Origin: Kitasatospora sp. NBC_00374
GTDB lineage: Bacteria; Actinomycetota; Actinomycetes; Streptomycetales; Streptomycetaceae
Assembly (NCBI RefSeq): GCF_041434935.1
Contig: NZ_CP107964.1
Coordinates: forward strand, 8,105,001-8,169,000
Direction: 5' to 3'
Length of the DNA: 64,000 bases
The notes below the pieces were generated by a model. The model was not told the DNA's origin, did not search any database, and saw only the letters and a program-made list of their open reading frames with translations. Of this stretch, positions 8,564-16,309 are shown piece by piece; position 1 is the first letter of the stretch; each line of letters starts with the position of its first letter. Position numbers and translations under genes: made by a program.

Positions 8564-8925
8564 CGGAGGAGCACCGCGCCGCCGCCGAGGGGGTCGACAG
8601 TGTCCTCGCGGCCCTGGCGGACCCGACGCGGCGGCAGCTGCTGGACCTGCTCTCCGCGCAGGGCGAGGCCACCGCGACGACGCTCGCGGAACAGCTGCCC
8701 GTCTCGCGACAGGCCGTCGTCAAGCACCTCGCCGCACTCGACGCCGCCGGGTTGGTCACCGGCGGCCGGGTGGGGCGCGAGGTCCGGTACGCGGTGCGAC
8801 CGGCGGCGCTGAACGCGACGGCGCGATGGATGACCGCCCTGGCGACCGACTGGGACCGGCGCCTGGCGGCCGTCAAGCGCGTCGCCGAGGCGGCGGAGCG
8901 GGAAGCGGGGCCGCCGCAGGGCTGA
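8560..8925 (+). CDS. ArsR-family transcriptional repressor
   Basis: A 121-residue winged-helix repressor. The N-terminal helix ALADPTRRQLLDLLS and the recognition region LPVSRQAVVKHLAALDAAGLV are typical of the metal-independent ArsR subgroup that accompanies SRPBCC proteins. No ArsR metal-site Cys pair is present. The GTG start is inside the upstream stop (GTGA), implying translational coupling. The probable operators are the two palindromes at 8037-8089. Confidence 0.9.
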   Translation: MTEEHRAAAEGVDSVLAALADPTRRQLLDLLSAQGEATATTLAEQLPVSRQAVVKHLAALDAAGLVTGGRVGREVRYAVRPAALNATARWMTALATDWDRRLAAVKRVAEAAEREAGPPQG

Positions 8926-9114
8926 CACCGGTGGCGGCTCGCCGGGCATCCCCCGAGCGCATCCGGCTCGGCAGGTGCCCCTCGAAGCCCCACCGGCCCG
9001 GGTGCGGGGCGGCCGTCCGAGGGGTGCCGATTGTTGGGCCGGCGGTCCGCTGGGCTTTGCCTGCCGGTCGGTCGGCTGCCGGTACGGTCGGGGGCCGACG
9101 GTGGAGGTGGTGGC

Positions 9115-9429
9115 GTGCCGAAGGTCTCGCAGAAGTCGGCCGACTACGAGGTGTGGCAGGGCGATTCGCTGATCGGAACCCTCTGGGACGTGCGGGGTGA
9201 TCACCCGTGGTCGGTCGGCCGGTTCGTTCCCGGCGGTGGCTGGGCCGCGGTGAGTCCGCTCTTCGCCGCGCAGGAGGAGTGGCGGCAGCAGTCCTTCTCC
9301 GAGGGGATGGTGTGGGCCGCGGTCGGCGTTCGCCGGCTCGGGGTGGAGCTCCGTCCCGTACGGGGCGGTGAGCCGATCCGGCCCTGGAAGATCTTCCTCG
9401 CCGAGGACCGGGCGAGCTTCCGGGACTGA
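9115..9429 (+). CDS. Hypothetical protein, 104 aa
   Basis: A 104-residue soluble protein starting at a GTG preceded by GGAGGTGG. The sequence is a mixed alpha/beta domain with several Trp residues (WQGDSLIGTLWDVRGDHPW, WAAVSPLF) and ends FLAEDRASFRD. I do not recognise the family. Codon usage matches the chromosome, so it is likely real. The flanking 190 bases upstream hold nothing I recognise. Confidence 0.6.
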   Translation: MPKVSQKSADYEVWQGDSLIGTLWDVRGDHPWSVGRFVPGGGWAAVSPLFAAQEEWRQQSFSEGMVWAAVGVRRLGVELRPVRGGEPIRPWKIFLAEDRASFRD

Positions 9430-9488
9430 CGCGCCGGCGGCCGGTCGCCTCGGGGGCCTGCCCACAGGAACGGATCGGCGCGAGCCGC

Positions 9489-9971
9489 TCAGACGGAGGC
9501 GTTGGCCTGCTCCAGTGCGCCGACGTACGCGGCCAGCACGCGATCGTAGGCGTCGGCGATCTCGGCGAGCGCCTCCCCGTGTGTCACGTAGAGGTCGACG
9601 AGCGGTTTGAGGCTCTCCGGCTCGTCATCGGGCGCGATTCCGTCCAGGAGCGCCGTCTCCGTCCCGTCGAAGTCGGCGAGCACGGCGTCGAACGGGTCGA
9701 GCTGCCTTTCGGCGTCGGCGATGGCCTCCTCGATCGCCTGCCTCGGCGCGCCCGCCCGGAGCGCGTACACCGCGTCCAGCTCCGCGCGGCGGCCGGCGAC
9801 CTCGGCCCTGGCGTCCTCCACGGCCTGACGCAGTCCCCGCGTCTGGGTGCCCGTGACGATCAGCAGCTCCTGCCACGTCATGGTGCGCTGCTCCTGGCGC
9901 TCCTGGCGCTCCTGGCGCTCCTGGCGCTCCTGGCGTACTGGGCGCTCCTCGCGCTTTCTGCGGCCGAACAT
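9489..9971 (-). CDS. Hypothetical coiled-coil protein with Arg-Gln-Glu repeats
   Basis: A 160-residue protein starting MFGRRKREER, with five consecutive Arg-Gln-Glu units at about residues 15-30. An alpha-helical domain follows with heptad-like charged segments (VEDARAEVAGRRAELDAVYAL, IEEAIADAERQLDPFDAVLADFD). It is probably a soluble helical or coiled-coil protein; no family is recognised. The ATG at 9971 has only a G-rich stretch upstream. An in-frame ATG at 10010 would add a short hydrophobic leader (MIIGLSGTIGGVC) and cannot be excluded. Confidence 0.6.
   Translation of the reverse strand: MFGRRKREERPVRQERQERQERQERQEQRTMTWQELLIVTGTQTRGLRQAVEDARAEVAGRRAELDAVYALRAGAPRQAIEEAIADAERQLDPFDAVLADFDGTETALLDGIAPDDEPESLKPLVDLYVTHGEALAEIADAYDRVLAAYVGALEQANASV
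9891..9935 (-). repeat. Five perfect 9-bp tandem repeats (RQE codons)
   Basis: CTCCTGGCG is repeated five times without a mismatch on the plus strand, followed by degenerate copies. It encodes Arg-Gln-Glu units in the minus-strand gene. Such perfect tandems usually vary in copy number between strains. Confidence 0.9.
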
Positions 9972-10137
9972 GCAGACGCCCCCGATCGTGCCCGACAGTC
10001 CGATGATCATGGCATCCGATCGCCGTCCCGCCAAATGGTCAGCCGTAGCGACCTCGGCCGTACGAAACCGGGTGGGTGGCAGCGTCGAAACCGCCGAGCG
10101 CGCGAGCCGGCCTTCCCGTCCGTCACCTCGGACCGGG

Positions 10138-10233
10138 CGGAGAGGGCAGGATTCGAACCTGCGCGGGCCCGGTGCGGGCCCTGCTCGGCCGTTGCCGGCC
10201 TGGCACCCGATGAGCCGCTCCGGGCACCTCTCC
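10138..10233 (-). tRNA. Class II tRNA-like element with abnormal anticodon arm (pseudo-tRNA, Ser-like)
   Basis: The minus strand folds as a long-variable-arm tRNA. The acceptor GGAGAGG pairs with CCTCTCC and is followed by discriminator G. The D stem is CCCG/CGGG, the variable stem is GGGCCC/GGGCCC, and a perfect T arm GCAGG-TTCGAAT-CCTGC is present. The acceptor and discriminator resemble tRNA-Ser. The anticodon position cannot form a normal 5-bp stem with a 7-base loop. It instead forms GGCCG-GCAA-CGGCC, a hairpin with a GNRA tetraloop and no anticodon. No CCA is encoded. A decayed tRNA or a tRNA-mimic RNA are the two readings. Confidence 0.55.
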
Positions 10234-10390
10234 CTGGCCGAGGAGCCGCACTGTCCTCCCCGGCGCGTGTTCATGGTGCCGCGACGGGCTGAGGCGGGGC
10301 TGACGGGAGGCTGACCCGGCTCCTCGGCTCCGAGGCGCGCAGCCGCCGACGGCCGGGAGCCGGCGGTGCCGCGGACCCCGGGCGGGTCGC

Positions 10391-11533
10391 TCAGGCGGTG
10401 GAGTCCGGTGCGGACAGCGCCGTGCGGCGGATCGCCACCATCGCGACGTCGTCGCCGAGGCGCGCCCCGACGTGGTGGCGCAGATCGCTGTGGATCGCGT
10501 CCAGGAGCCCGGCCGGTGGCAGGGCGGTCCACCGGCCCAGGCGGTCGGCCAGGGGATAGAAGTCGCCGTCGCGGTTACGGGCCTCGACGACGCCGTCCGT
10601 GTAGAGGAGGAGCGTGGAGCCGGGCGGAAAGCCGAACGTGTCGGCCGGCGGACGGGCTCCGGCCAGGTCGCCCAGGCCGAGCGGCGGGGTCGGGGTCGTC
10701 GGCTCCAGCGTGCTGACCACGCCCGCGTGGAGCAGCAGCGGCGGCGGGTGACCGAGGTTGGCCACCAGGATCCGGCGGTCGTCGTCGGACGGCAGGTCGA
10801 TGAAGACCGCGGTGACGAAGTCGCCGTCGTTGACGCCGGGCCCGCCCTCGCCGGCGGCCTCCGCCATGACCTCCCGGAGGTCCTCCTCCACCTCGGTGAC
10901 CAGGTCCTCCACGCGCCGGTGGTGCCGGGCGGCCCGCCGGAAGGCGCCGAGCACCTGGCCCGCGGTCTCCAGTGCGACCAGGCCCTTGCCCTGCGCGTCT
11001 CCCAGCAGGATGCGGACCCGGCCGTGGGCGACGGTGGCCGCGTAGAGGTCGCCGCCGACGGAGGACTCCTCGTCGGCGGTCAGGTAGAGGCAGGCCAGGT
11101 CCAGCGGTCCGATCCGGGCCGGCGGCGGGCGCAGCAGGATGTGCTGCAGCACCTCGACGGTCGACCGGGACCGGGCCAGCTGGCGTTCGCGCTGCTGCCG
11201 CACGGCGGCGGCGATGAGCGCGGCGAGGCTGATCACTGCGATGGTGGCGAGCTGGACGGGGAAGTTCGGGGACCCCAGCTGGGCGTTGGCGCGGGCGGAG
11301 AGGATCACGCACGGCAGCATCACCAGGATGACGACCAGGACTCCGGCCGGGCCGCAGAACGCTGCGGACAGCGGCGGCGCGGCGACCATCAGCGGGCCGA
11401 ACCGGATGGTGGGCGGGGTCAGCTCGTCCACGACCAGGAGAGCGGCCGGCAGCGCCGCCATCACCGCGACCAGGTTCCACGGGCGCGGCCACCGGCGCGC
11501 ACGCCGAGCCGGCCGACTGCTGCTGGCGGACAC
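10391..11533 (-). CDS. Membrane-anchored PP2C/SpoIIE-type serine phosphatase
   Basis: A 380-residue protein with three or four N-terminal transmembrane segments (about residues 20-130) and a cytoplasmic PPM/SpoIIE phosphatase domain (about 165-375). Metal-binding motifs are SSVGGDLYAA and LLLYTDGVVEAR, and LLGDAQGKGL carries the glycine-rich loop. Such phosphatases usually dephosphorylate anti-sigma-factor antagonists. I chose the GTG at 11533, which has GGGAGG seven bases upstream, over the in-frame ATG at 11575. It has no adjacent anti-sigma gene, so the substrate is unknown. Confidence 0.85.
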   Translation of the reverse strand: MSASSSRPARRARRWPRPWNLVAVMAALPAALLVVDELTPPTIRFGPLMVAAPPLSAAFCGPAGVLVVILVMLPCVILSARANAQLGSPNFPVQLATIAVISLAALIAAAVRQQRERQLARSRSTVEVLQHILLRPPPARIGPLDLACLYLTADEESSVGGDLYAATVAHGRVRILLGDAQGKGLVALETAGQVLGAFRRAARHHRRVEDLVTEVEEDLREVMAEAAGEGGPGVNDGDFVTAVFIDLPSDDDRRILVANLGHPPPLLLHAGVVSTLEPTTPTPPLGLGDLAGARPPADTFGFPPGSTLLLYTDGVVEARNRDGDFYPLADRLGRWTALPPAGLLDAIHSDLRHHVGARLGDDVAMVAIRRTALSAPDSTA

Positions 11534-11737
11534 CTGCCCACCTCCCGGAAGCCCGTCGTCCCCGCTGCCTGCCACCCTCAGCTTCCCGCACCGGGCCTCG
11601 GGAGGCCGCTCGACCGGCCACCAGGGTGGCGGCGGCTGGGCCGGACGGGTCGGACGCCGGTGCGGCGGGTGACGACCGGGCCGGTCGCGCGCGCCTGCTC
11701 TCGACGGGCGGAGAGGACGGCGGGCCGCAGGCTGGTC

Positions 11738-11860
11738 TCAGCCCTGGCGTGCCTTGTTCCGGGGATCCTTGCGGTTGATCACGTACACCTTGCCGTGCCG
11801 GCGCACCACCTGGGCGCCCGGCTTGTTCCTGAGTGAGCGCAGCGACGTGCGGACTTTCAC
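11738..11860 (-). CDS. rpmJ: Ribosomal protein bL36, zinc-free paralogue
   Basis: A 40-residue ribosomal protein of the large subunit. It begins MKVRTSLRSLRNKPGAQVVRRHGK and ends NKARQG, which is diagnostic for bL36. The four zinc ligands of the standard form (C-x2-C...C...H) are absent: the cysteines are replaced by Leu, Arg, Gly and Asn-type residues. In actinobacteria such C-minus paralogues replace the zinc form under zinc starvation and are repressed by Zur. The GTG start has AAAGGTGG upstream. I could not find a convincing Zur box in the ~200 bases upstream. Confidence 0.92.
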   Translation of the reverse strand: MKVRTSLRSLRNKPGAQVVRRHGKVYVINRKDPRNKARQG

Positions 11861-12104
11861 GGGAGTTCCACCTTTCGTCGATCGACACCTCGAACTGTGG
11901 AGATGACAACCGGTTCCGACTGGCGCCGCATTCCCGCGCGGTGCGTCCCCGTCGCTGCGCTCACCCTCAGGGCGGGGAGCGCGGAGCCGGATCCGGCGGA
12001 AGCGGTCGGCATACCGACGGTTTCTGGACAGATGAGCGCGGAATCGGCCGCAGAGCAGACAATTGTCATGCACGCGCTCCCGTGTCTGGGGTATATAGAA
12101 GCCA

Positions 12105-12200
12105 GGCCCGGTCGGCACTCCCCCCACGGAGCGGCAACCGGGCCTCAGCTGGGCAACAGGGTCCGGTCGGCGCTCCCCCCACGGGGCGACGGCCGGGCCC
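12105..12200. repeat. Two tandem hairpin-forming direct repeats
   Basis: Two similar ~40-base units (12105-12144 and 12159-12200) each contain CCGGTCGGC, a CTCCCCCCACGG core and a CCGGGCC end, and each is itself an inverted repeat. Unit 1 has 8-bp perfect outer arms (GGCCCGGT/ACCGGGCC). Unit 2 forms an almost uninterrupted ~18-bp stem allowing G-U pairs. They lie between rpmJ and the end of the binding-protein gene (both minus strand). They may act as tandem terminators for the latter or as a structured leader of rpmJ. No U-run follows. The rest of 11861-12314 contains only a 10-bp palindrome, GACAATTGTC at 12058-12067. Confidence 0.6.
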
Positions 12201-12314
12201 GCATGTTGTTCGATGCCAGCAGCACGCAGCGTACATGACACATCTACGCATGGCTACCGCGGGCGTCCGATCGAGCCGTCGGAGGTCTCGCCCCGCCGTG
12301 CCGGGAGGCGCCGT

Positions 12315-13217
12315 TCAGCTGCCCCCGTTGACGACGGAGTTCTGTACGGCGCCGGCGGTCAGCTGCCGTGCCCCGAGGATGCTGTCGTAGGTGCCGTCCA
12401 CCACGAGGGAGTTCATCGCCTTGGTCAGGACGTCCCGGAGCCGGGTGTCGGCCTTGCGCAGGGCTATGCCGTAGGGGCGCGGCTGCAGTTGCTGGCCGGC
12501 GACGTCGAAGCTCTGGCCGTTGTCGACGGTCTGGGCGTTGTACAGCGCCTTCGGGTAGTCGGTGATGTAGACGTCGACCTGGTTCTTGTGCAGGTTGGTC
12601 AGGGCGTCCGCGTCCGCGTCGACCTCCACGAGCTTGAGGGGCTTGCGCTCGCGCTCGCAGGCCTTCTGCTGGCGGGTCGCGAGGTCGTCGTGGATGGTGC
12701 CCTTCTTCACCGCGACGGACCTGCCGCACAGGTCGTCGAGCTTCTCGACCTTCGCCGGATTGCCCTTGGCGACCATCATCCCGATGCCGGCCATGAAGTA
12801 GTCCACGAAGTCGACGCCTTCGTTGATCGGCTTGTTGTCCTTGTCGACGCCCTGCTGCCGCTCGCGGGTGTCGGTGATGCCCGACATCCCGATGTCGAAC
12901 TTCTTGTCGAGCACCCCGGGGAGCACGTTCGCGAAGGGGCCGACGTCCTGGAACTCGAACCTGACGCCGAGCGCCTTCCCCAGCGCGGAGGCGAGCGCGG
13001 GATCAAGGCCGTCCGGCTGTCCCTGCGGGTTCCGGAAGATCATCGGGGCGGCCGTGTACGAGGCGCCGACCCGGATCACCCCGGCCTTGCGGATCGCCTC
13101 CGGCAGCTGGTCGTGCAGCGAGGGCTTGCCACCGTTCGCGCCGCAGGCGCTCAGCAGGAGGGCGCCGGTGGTGACGGCGGCAACGGCGCCGCAGCGGCGG
13201 CTGGTCGAGGGGGTCAT
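12315..13217 (-). CDS. ABC transporter substrate-binding lipoprotein, family 3 (amino-acid type)
   Basis: A 300-residue extracytoplasmic solute-binding lipoprotein of the SBP_bac_3 family. The signal peptide ends in the lipobox LLLSACGANG (Cys at about 24). The bilobed domain follows, with GVIRVGASYTAAPM, DVGPFANVLPGVLDKKFDIGMSGIT and a late VAVKKGT segment. The ATG at 13217 has GGGAG upstream. No permease or ATPase gene is adjacent, so it is an orphan receptor that either works with a distant transporter or feeds a sensing role. Ligand (amino acid or related amine) is inferred from the family only. Confidence 0.88.
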   Translation of the reverse strand: MTPSTSRRCGAVAAVTTGALLLSACGANGGKPSLHDQLPEAIRKAGVIRVGASYTAAPMIFRNPQGQPDGLDPALASALGKALGVRFEFQDVGPFANVLPGVLDKKFDIGMSGITDTRERQQGVDKDNKPINEGVDFVDYFMAGIGMMVAKGNPAKVEKLDDLCGRSVAVKKGTIHDDLATRQQKACERERKPLKLVEVDADADALTNLHKNQVDVYITDYPKALYNAQTVDNGQSFDVAGQQLQPRPYGIALRKADTRLRDVLTKAMNSLVVDGTYDSILGARQLTAGAVQNSVVNGGS

Positions 13218-13492
13218 CTTCGCTACTCCCGGAAGGGTCGACGCAGGGTACCGGGGTTCGAACATGGCGGCAGGCCGCGTCAACAGAGCGTCGCACCGGC
13301 CCCGTTCCGGCGAGACGCATCCCGTCAGCCGGCGCAACCGTGCCGATGCACGGCGGCGCCCGGAGGACGAGAGGCTGGCCAGACTATAGCGGCCATGGGC
13401 ACGTCAGCCCCCATCGGGTGCCACCGGTCGTCAGCGTAACGGAGCCGGTGGGGGCCCTCCCGGGCGGGCCGAAGGACTTTTCGGACACCTGC

Positions 13493-13517
13493 AACGTAGC
13501 CGCGGGCCCTCCGCGTT
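13493..13517 (+). promoter_or_regulatory. Possible ECF-type promoter of the sigma gene
   Basis: AAC at 13493-13495 and CGTT at 13514-13517 are separated by 18 bases and end nine bases before the ATG. ECF promoters commonly use an AAC-type -35 and a CGT-type -10, which would suggest autoregulation. The match is short. The rest of the 13218-13525 gap holds nothing else I recognise. Confidence 0.25.
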
Positions 13518-13525
13518 AGCCGGGC

Positions 13526-14065
13526 ATGGACCACTCATCGACGACCGATCACGCACCGCCGGGACCGCTCGACTTCCTCGACTTCGCCACGGCGTGTGGC
13601 GGACAGTTGCACAAGACGGCCTACCTGCTCACCGGCGGTGACCGGCATCTCGCCGAAGACCTGGTGCAGGAGGCACTGAGCCGGATGTTCGTACGCTGGC
13701 GCCGCCTCTCCCGACTGGAGAACCCGGCCGGCTACGCGCAGACGGTCCTGGTCAACACCTTCCTGTCGCTGCGCCGCAGGCGCAGCAGCAGCGAGCGGGT
13801 GACCTTCGAGTTCCCCGAGATCGCCGTGACCGACACCGACCCCGCGCTGCGCCTCACCCTGCTGCGCGCGCTGCAGGACGTCTCCGCCCAGGACCGCGCC
13901 GTCCTGGTCCTGCGGTTCTGGGAGGACCGCAGCGTCGAGGAGACCGCCGCCGTGCTGCGCCTGAGCGCCACCGCGGTCCGCTCGCGCAGCCACCGGGCGC
14001 TGAACCGGATACGCGCCCTGCTCGGCGACGGCTTCGCCGAGCACGTGACGGCCGATCCGCGCTGA
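13526..14065 (+). CDS. SigE-family ECF RNA polymerase sigma factor
   Basis: A 179-residue extracytoplasmic-function sigma factor. Region 2 covers about residues 18-85 (LHKTAYLLTGGDRHLAEDLVQEAL, ENPAGYAQTVLVNTFLSLRRRR) and region 4 covers about 110-165 (LSAQDRAVLVLRFWEDRSVEETA, SATAVRSRSHRALNRIRALL). It is followed 58 bases later by a gene for a single-pass membrane protein, the usual layout for a sigma factor and its membrane partner in this family. Target genes are unknown. Confidence 0.92.
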   Translation: MDHSSTTDHAPPGPLDFLDFATACGGQLHKTAYLLTGGDRHLAEDLVQEALSRMFVRWRRLSRLENPAGYAQTVLVNTFLSLRRRRSSSERVTFEFPEIAVTDTDPALRLTLLRALQDVSAQDRAVLVLRFWEDRSVEETAAVLRLSATAVRSRSHRALNRIRALLGDGFAEHVTADPR

Positions 14066-14123
14066 CCGCGCGCCGCCTCCCGTCACCCTCGTCATTCCAC
14101 CGGATCTGAAAGCAGGCTTTCCC

Positions 14124-14927
14124 ATGTCTCTCGAGGACGACTTCAGCCAGGCCCTGCGGGAGGCCGCCGAGGCCTCGCCGCCCGCTCCGCTGGGCCTCAT
14201 GGCGGCCGGCGCGGCGCAGCGCGGGCGGCGCCGCAAGCGCCGGCGTGCGGTGGCCGCGAGCGCCGCGGCCGTGGCGGCGCTCGGATGCCTCGGCGCGCTG
14301 ACCCTCCAGCTGCGCCCGGTGGCCGAGGCCGCCGGCCCGTCGGTGGCGACGTCGCCTGCTTCCTCGGCGACCCCCACCGCTCCGGCGGTCGCCTCTCCCT
14401 CGGCCCCGGCCGATTCCGCCCGGCTTCTGGAGCTGTTCAAGTCCAAGCTGCCCGCCGACCTCGCGCTCAGCGGCCCGGTGCGGCGGGACCCCGTCCCCGG
14501 CACGCGCCTCGACCTGATGGTGGCCGCCTACACCGCCTCGGACGGCCACGGCACGGGCGGCGTGGAGATCAGCCTCGGCCGGGTGGTGCCGTGGCCGGGC
14601 TGGCCGGCGAACGTCGAGGGCTGCTCGGACGTCCCCAACTGCACCACCACCGCGCAGCCCGACGGCAGCTACCTGACGGTCTACCGGCCGGATCGGGCGG
14701 TCGGCGGAGAGCAGGTGTGGAGCGCCTGCCTGCGGCGGCCCGACGGGGTCACGGTACTCGTCAGCGCGGGCAACGTGCCGGGCCCGGGGGCCGGCCTGAT
14801 GGAGCCCTATCCGAACGCGCCGCTGCTGAGCCCGGCCCAACTGTCGGCCCTCGCCCTCGACCCGGTCTGGCTGCCGCTGGCGGGCGGCCTGCCCGCGTCC
14901 TCACCGGCTGCGGCCCGCCGGGGATGA
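14124..14927 (+). CDS. Single-pass membrane protein, probable partner of the sigma factor
   Basis: A 267-residue protein. The short cytoplasmic N-terminus (about 1-35, EDDFSQALREAAE) is followed by an Arg/Lys-rich stretch RRRKRRR and one membrane segment at about 40-65. The linker is Ser/Thr/Ala/Pro-rich and the extracytoplasmic domain (about 95-255) contains two Cys (CSDVPNCTT). The topology fits the anti-sigma-like proteins encoded beside SigE-family sigma factors. I do not see a zinc-binding anti-sigma (ZAS) H-x3-C-x2-C motif. The role as regulator is inferred from position. Confidence 0.7.
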   Translation: MSLEDDFSQALREAAEASPPAPLGLMAAGAAQRGRRRKRRRAVAASAAAVAALGCLGALTLQLRPVAEAAGPSVATSPASSATPTAPAVASPSAPADSARLLELFKSKLPADLALSGPVRRDPVPGTRLDLMVAAYTASDGHGTGGVEISLGRVVPWPGWPANVEGCSDVPNCTTTAQPDGSYLTVYRPDRAVGGEQVWSACLRRPDGVTVLVSAGNVPGPGAGLMEPYPNAPLLSPAQLSALALDPVWLPLAGGLPASSPAAARRG

Positions 14928-15144
14928 CAGCGAGACCGGCCCGGTCGCCTTCGGCGCGTTGTCCGGCGCGCCGGGCCCTGACGGAAGGACTTGCGACGAT
15001 CGGGTTCGCACGTGCCGAGCGCGTGGGCGTCGAGCTCGCCCGGGAGGCGCCGGGCGGCGGACGGAACGAGACGGTGGCCGCCGGCGCGGCCCGGCGGCAC
15101 AGTCCGTGACGTTCGACTGTCGCCCCCCGCCCTCACCCTCTGCC

Positions 15145-16029
15145 TCACGCCCCTGCGGGCGCGCCCTGCTGCTCCACGGTGCGGCGGCTCCACTCGGCGA
15201 CGGTGGTGGTGGGGGCGCCGAACAGGTCGTCGGCCTCGGTCGGGTCACCTGCCTCGGTGGCCTCCCGGAAGTACGCCATGCTGTCGATCGCGGTGGTCAG
15301 GGCGTCGTCGCGGCTGACGGCGGCGACCACGCGGAGCAGCCGGAGCGGGGCGGTGGTGACCTTGCTGCCGGGGTGGGCGGCGGCGCAGTACGTCGCCAGG
15401 GCCTCGGGGATGGACAGGGCGTGCGGGCCGAACACCGTGAGGGTCCGGCCCGCGGCCGCGCCGGTGCGGTGGGCCGCGCCGACCATGCCGGCGAAGTCGT
15501 CGGCGGCGAGGAAGCGGAACGGCAGTTGCTGGCGCCCCGGGACGGTGGCCCTCGCACCACGGACGAAGGAGGGCAGCGACTCCATGAACCAGCTCGGCCG
15601 GAAGACGGTGAACGGGACGCCGGAGGCCCGAACGGCCTCCTCGGCGGCGAGCTTGGCCGCGGTGGCGGGGAACCCCGCGTGCTCGGCGCGGACGGTCGCC
15701 CCGGAGACGTAGGTCAGCAGTCGGACGCCGGCGTCGGCGGCCAGCCGGGCCACGCTGGCGGTACCCAGGTGCTCGATCCGGTCGTAGTCCTGCGGCCGGG
15801 GGCCGCCCGTGATCGCGACGTGCACGCCGGTGCAGTCCAGCAGCGCCTTCCGCACGCTCTCGGGTGACTCGACGTCGCCGGCCGCGATCTCGTAGCCGGG
15901 GCCGAACAGGGCCCGGGCGCGCTCGGGGTCGCGGGCCAGGATGCGCACGGTGACGCCGTCCCGGTGCAGGCGGCGGGCGACGGGGCCGCCGCTGCGGCCG
16001 GTCGCGCCGATGACGAGGATGCGCTCCAT
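15145..16029 (-). CDS. NmrA-like NAD(P)-binding reductase/regulator
   Basis: A 294-residue atypical short-chain dehydrogenase of the NmrA/QorB type. The Rossmann glycine motif is LVIGATGRSGGPVARRL at the N-terminus. FRPSWFMESLPSF and DDFAGMVGAAHRTG are typical of the NmrA family. The ATG at 16029 has AGAAGGAGAA ten bases upstream; an upstream extension of the ORF is not supported by a better site. Members either reduce quinone-like substrates or sense NADP redox state. No partner gene is adjacent. Confidence 0.85.
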   Translation of the reverse strand: MERILVIGATGRSGGPVARRLHRDGVTVRILARDPERARALFGPGYEIAAGDVESPESVRKALLDCTGVHVAITGGPRPQDYDRIEHLGTASVARLAADAGVRLLTYVSGATVRAEHAGFPATAAKLAAEEAVRASGVPFTVFRPSWFMESLPSFVRGARATVPGRQQLPFRFLAADDFAGMVGAAHRTGAAAGRTLTVFGPHALSIPEALATYCAAAHPGSKVTTAPLRLLRVVAAVSRDDALTTAIDSMAYFREATEAGDPTEADDLFGAPTTTVAEWSRRTVEQQGAPAGA

Positions 16030-16232
16030 CGGTTCGGTTCTCCTTCTGGTCGGTGTCGGGCGGGACCGGTTCCGCCGGTGCGAGGAGCCCCGGTAGCCCG
16101 AGGCAGGCCTCACCCCGGCGCCGTCGGCCCCCCTCGGCCGGTCATGGCCACCGGTTCGCGGACGCCCTGGTGCGGTCATGACTCGCTGGTCAGTCTACTG
16201 ACCGTCAACTCGTCCGTGCGGTCGCCGGAAAA

Positions 16233-16273
16233 CCGATCGGGCCCCGCGGCTGGATGCCGCAGGGCCCGATCGG
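16233..16273 (-). terminator. Strong rho-independent-type terminator
   Basis: CCGATCGGGCCC pairs perfectly with GGGCCCGATCGG. An inner GCGGC/GCCGC stem sits on a TGGAT loop, giving about 17 bp with one mismatch. On the minus strand the stem is followed by TTTT, so it terminates the secreted lectin-domain gene that ends at 16310. Confidence 0.85.
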
Positions 16274-16309
16274 CCTGGTCCGCTCAGCCCCGCCCCTCGG
16301 GGCCGGGCG

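Noticed and set aside
10138..10233. Selenocysteine tRNA
   Set aside because: The acceptor has 7 bp, the D stem only 4 bp and there is no UCA anticodon loop, so it does not fit tRNA-Sec.
11861..12060. Zur box upstream of rpmJ
   Set aside because: No sequence close to the TGAAAATGATTTTCA-type palindrome is visible.
12063..12097. A promoter made of TTGTCA and TATATA
   Set aside because: The spacing is about 23 bases, too long for a standard sigma-70-type promoter.
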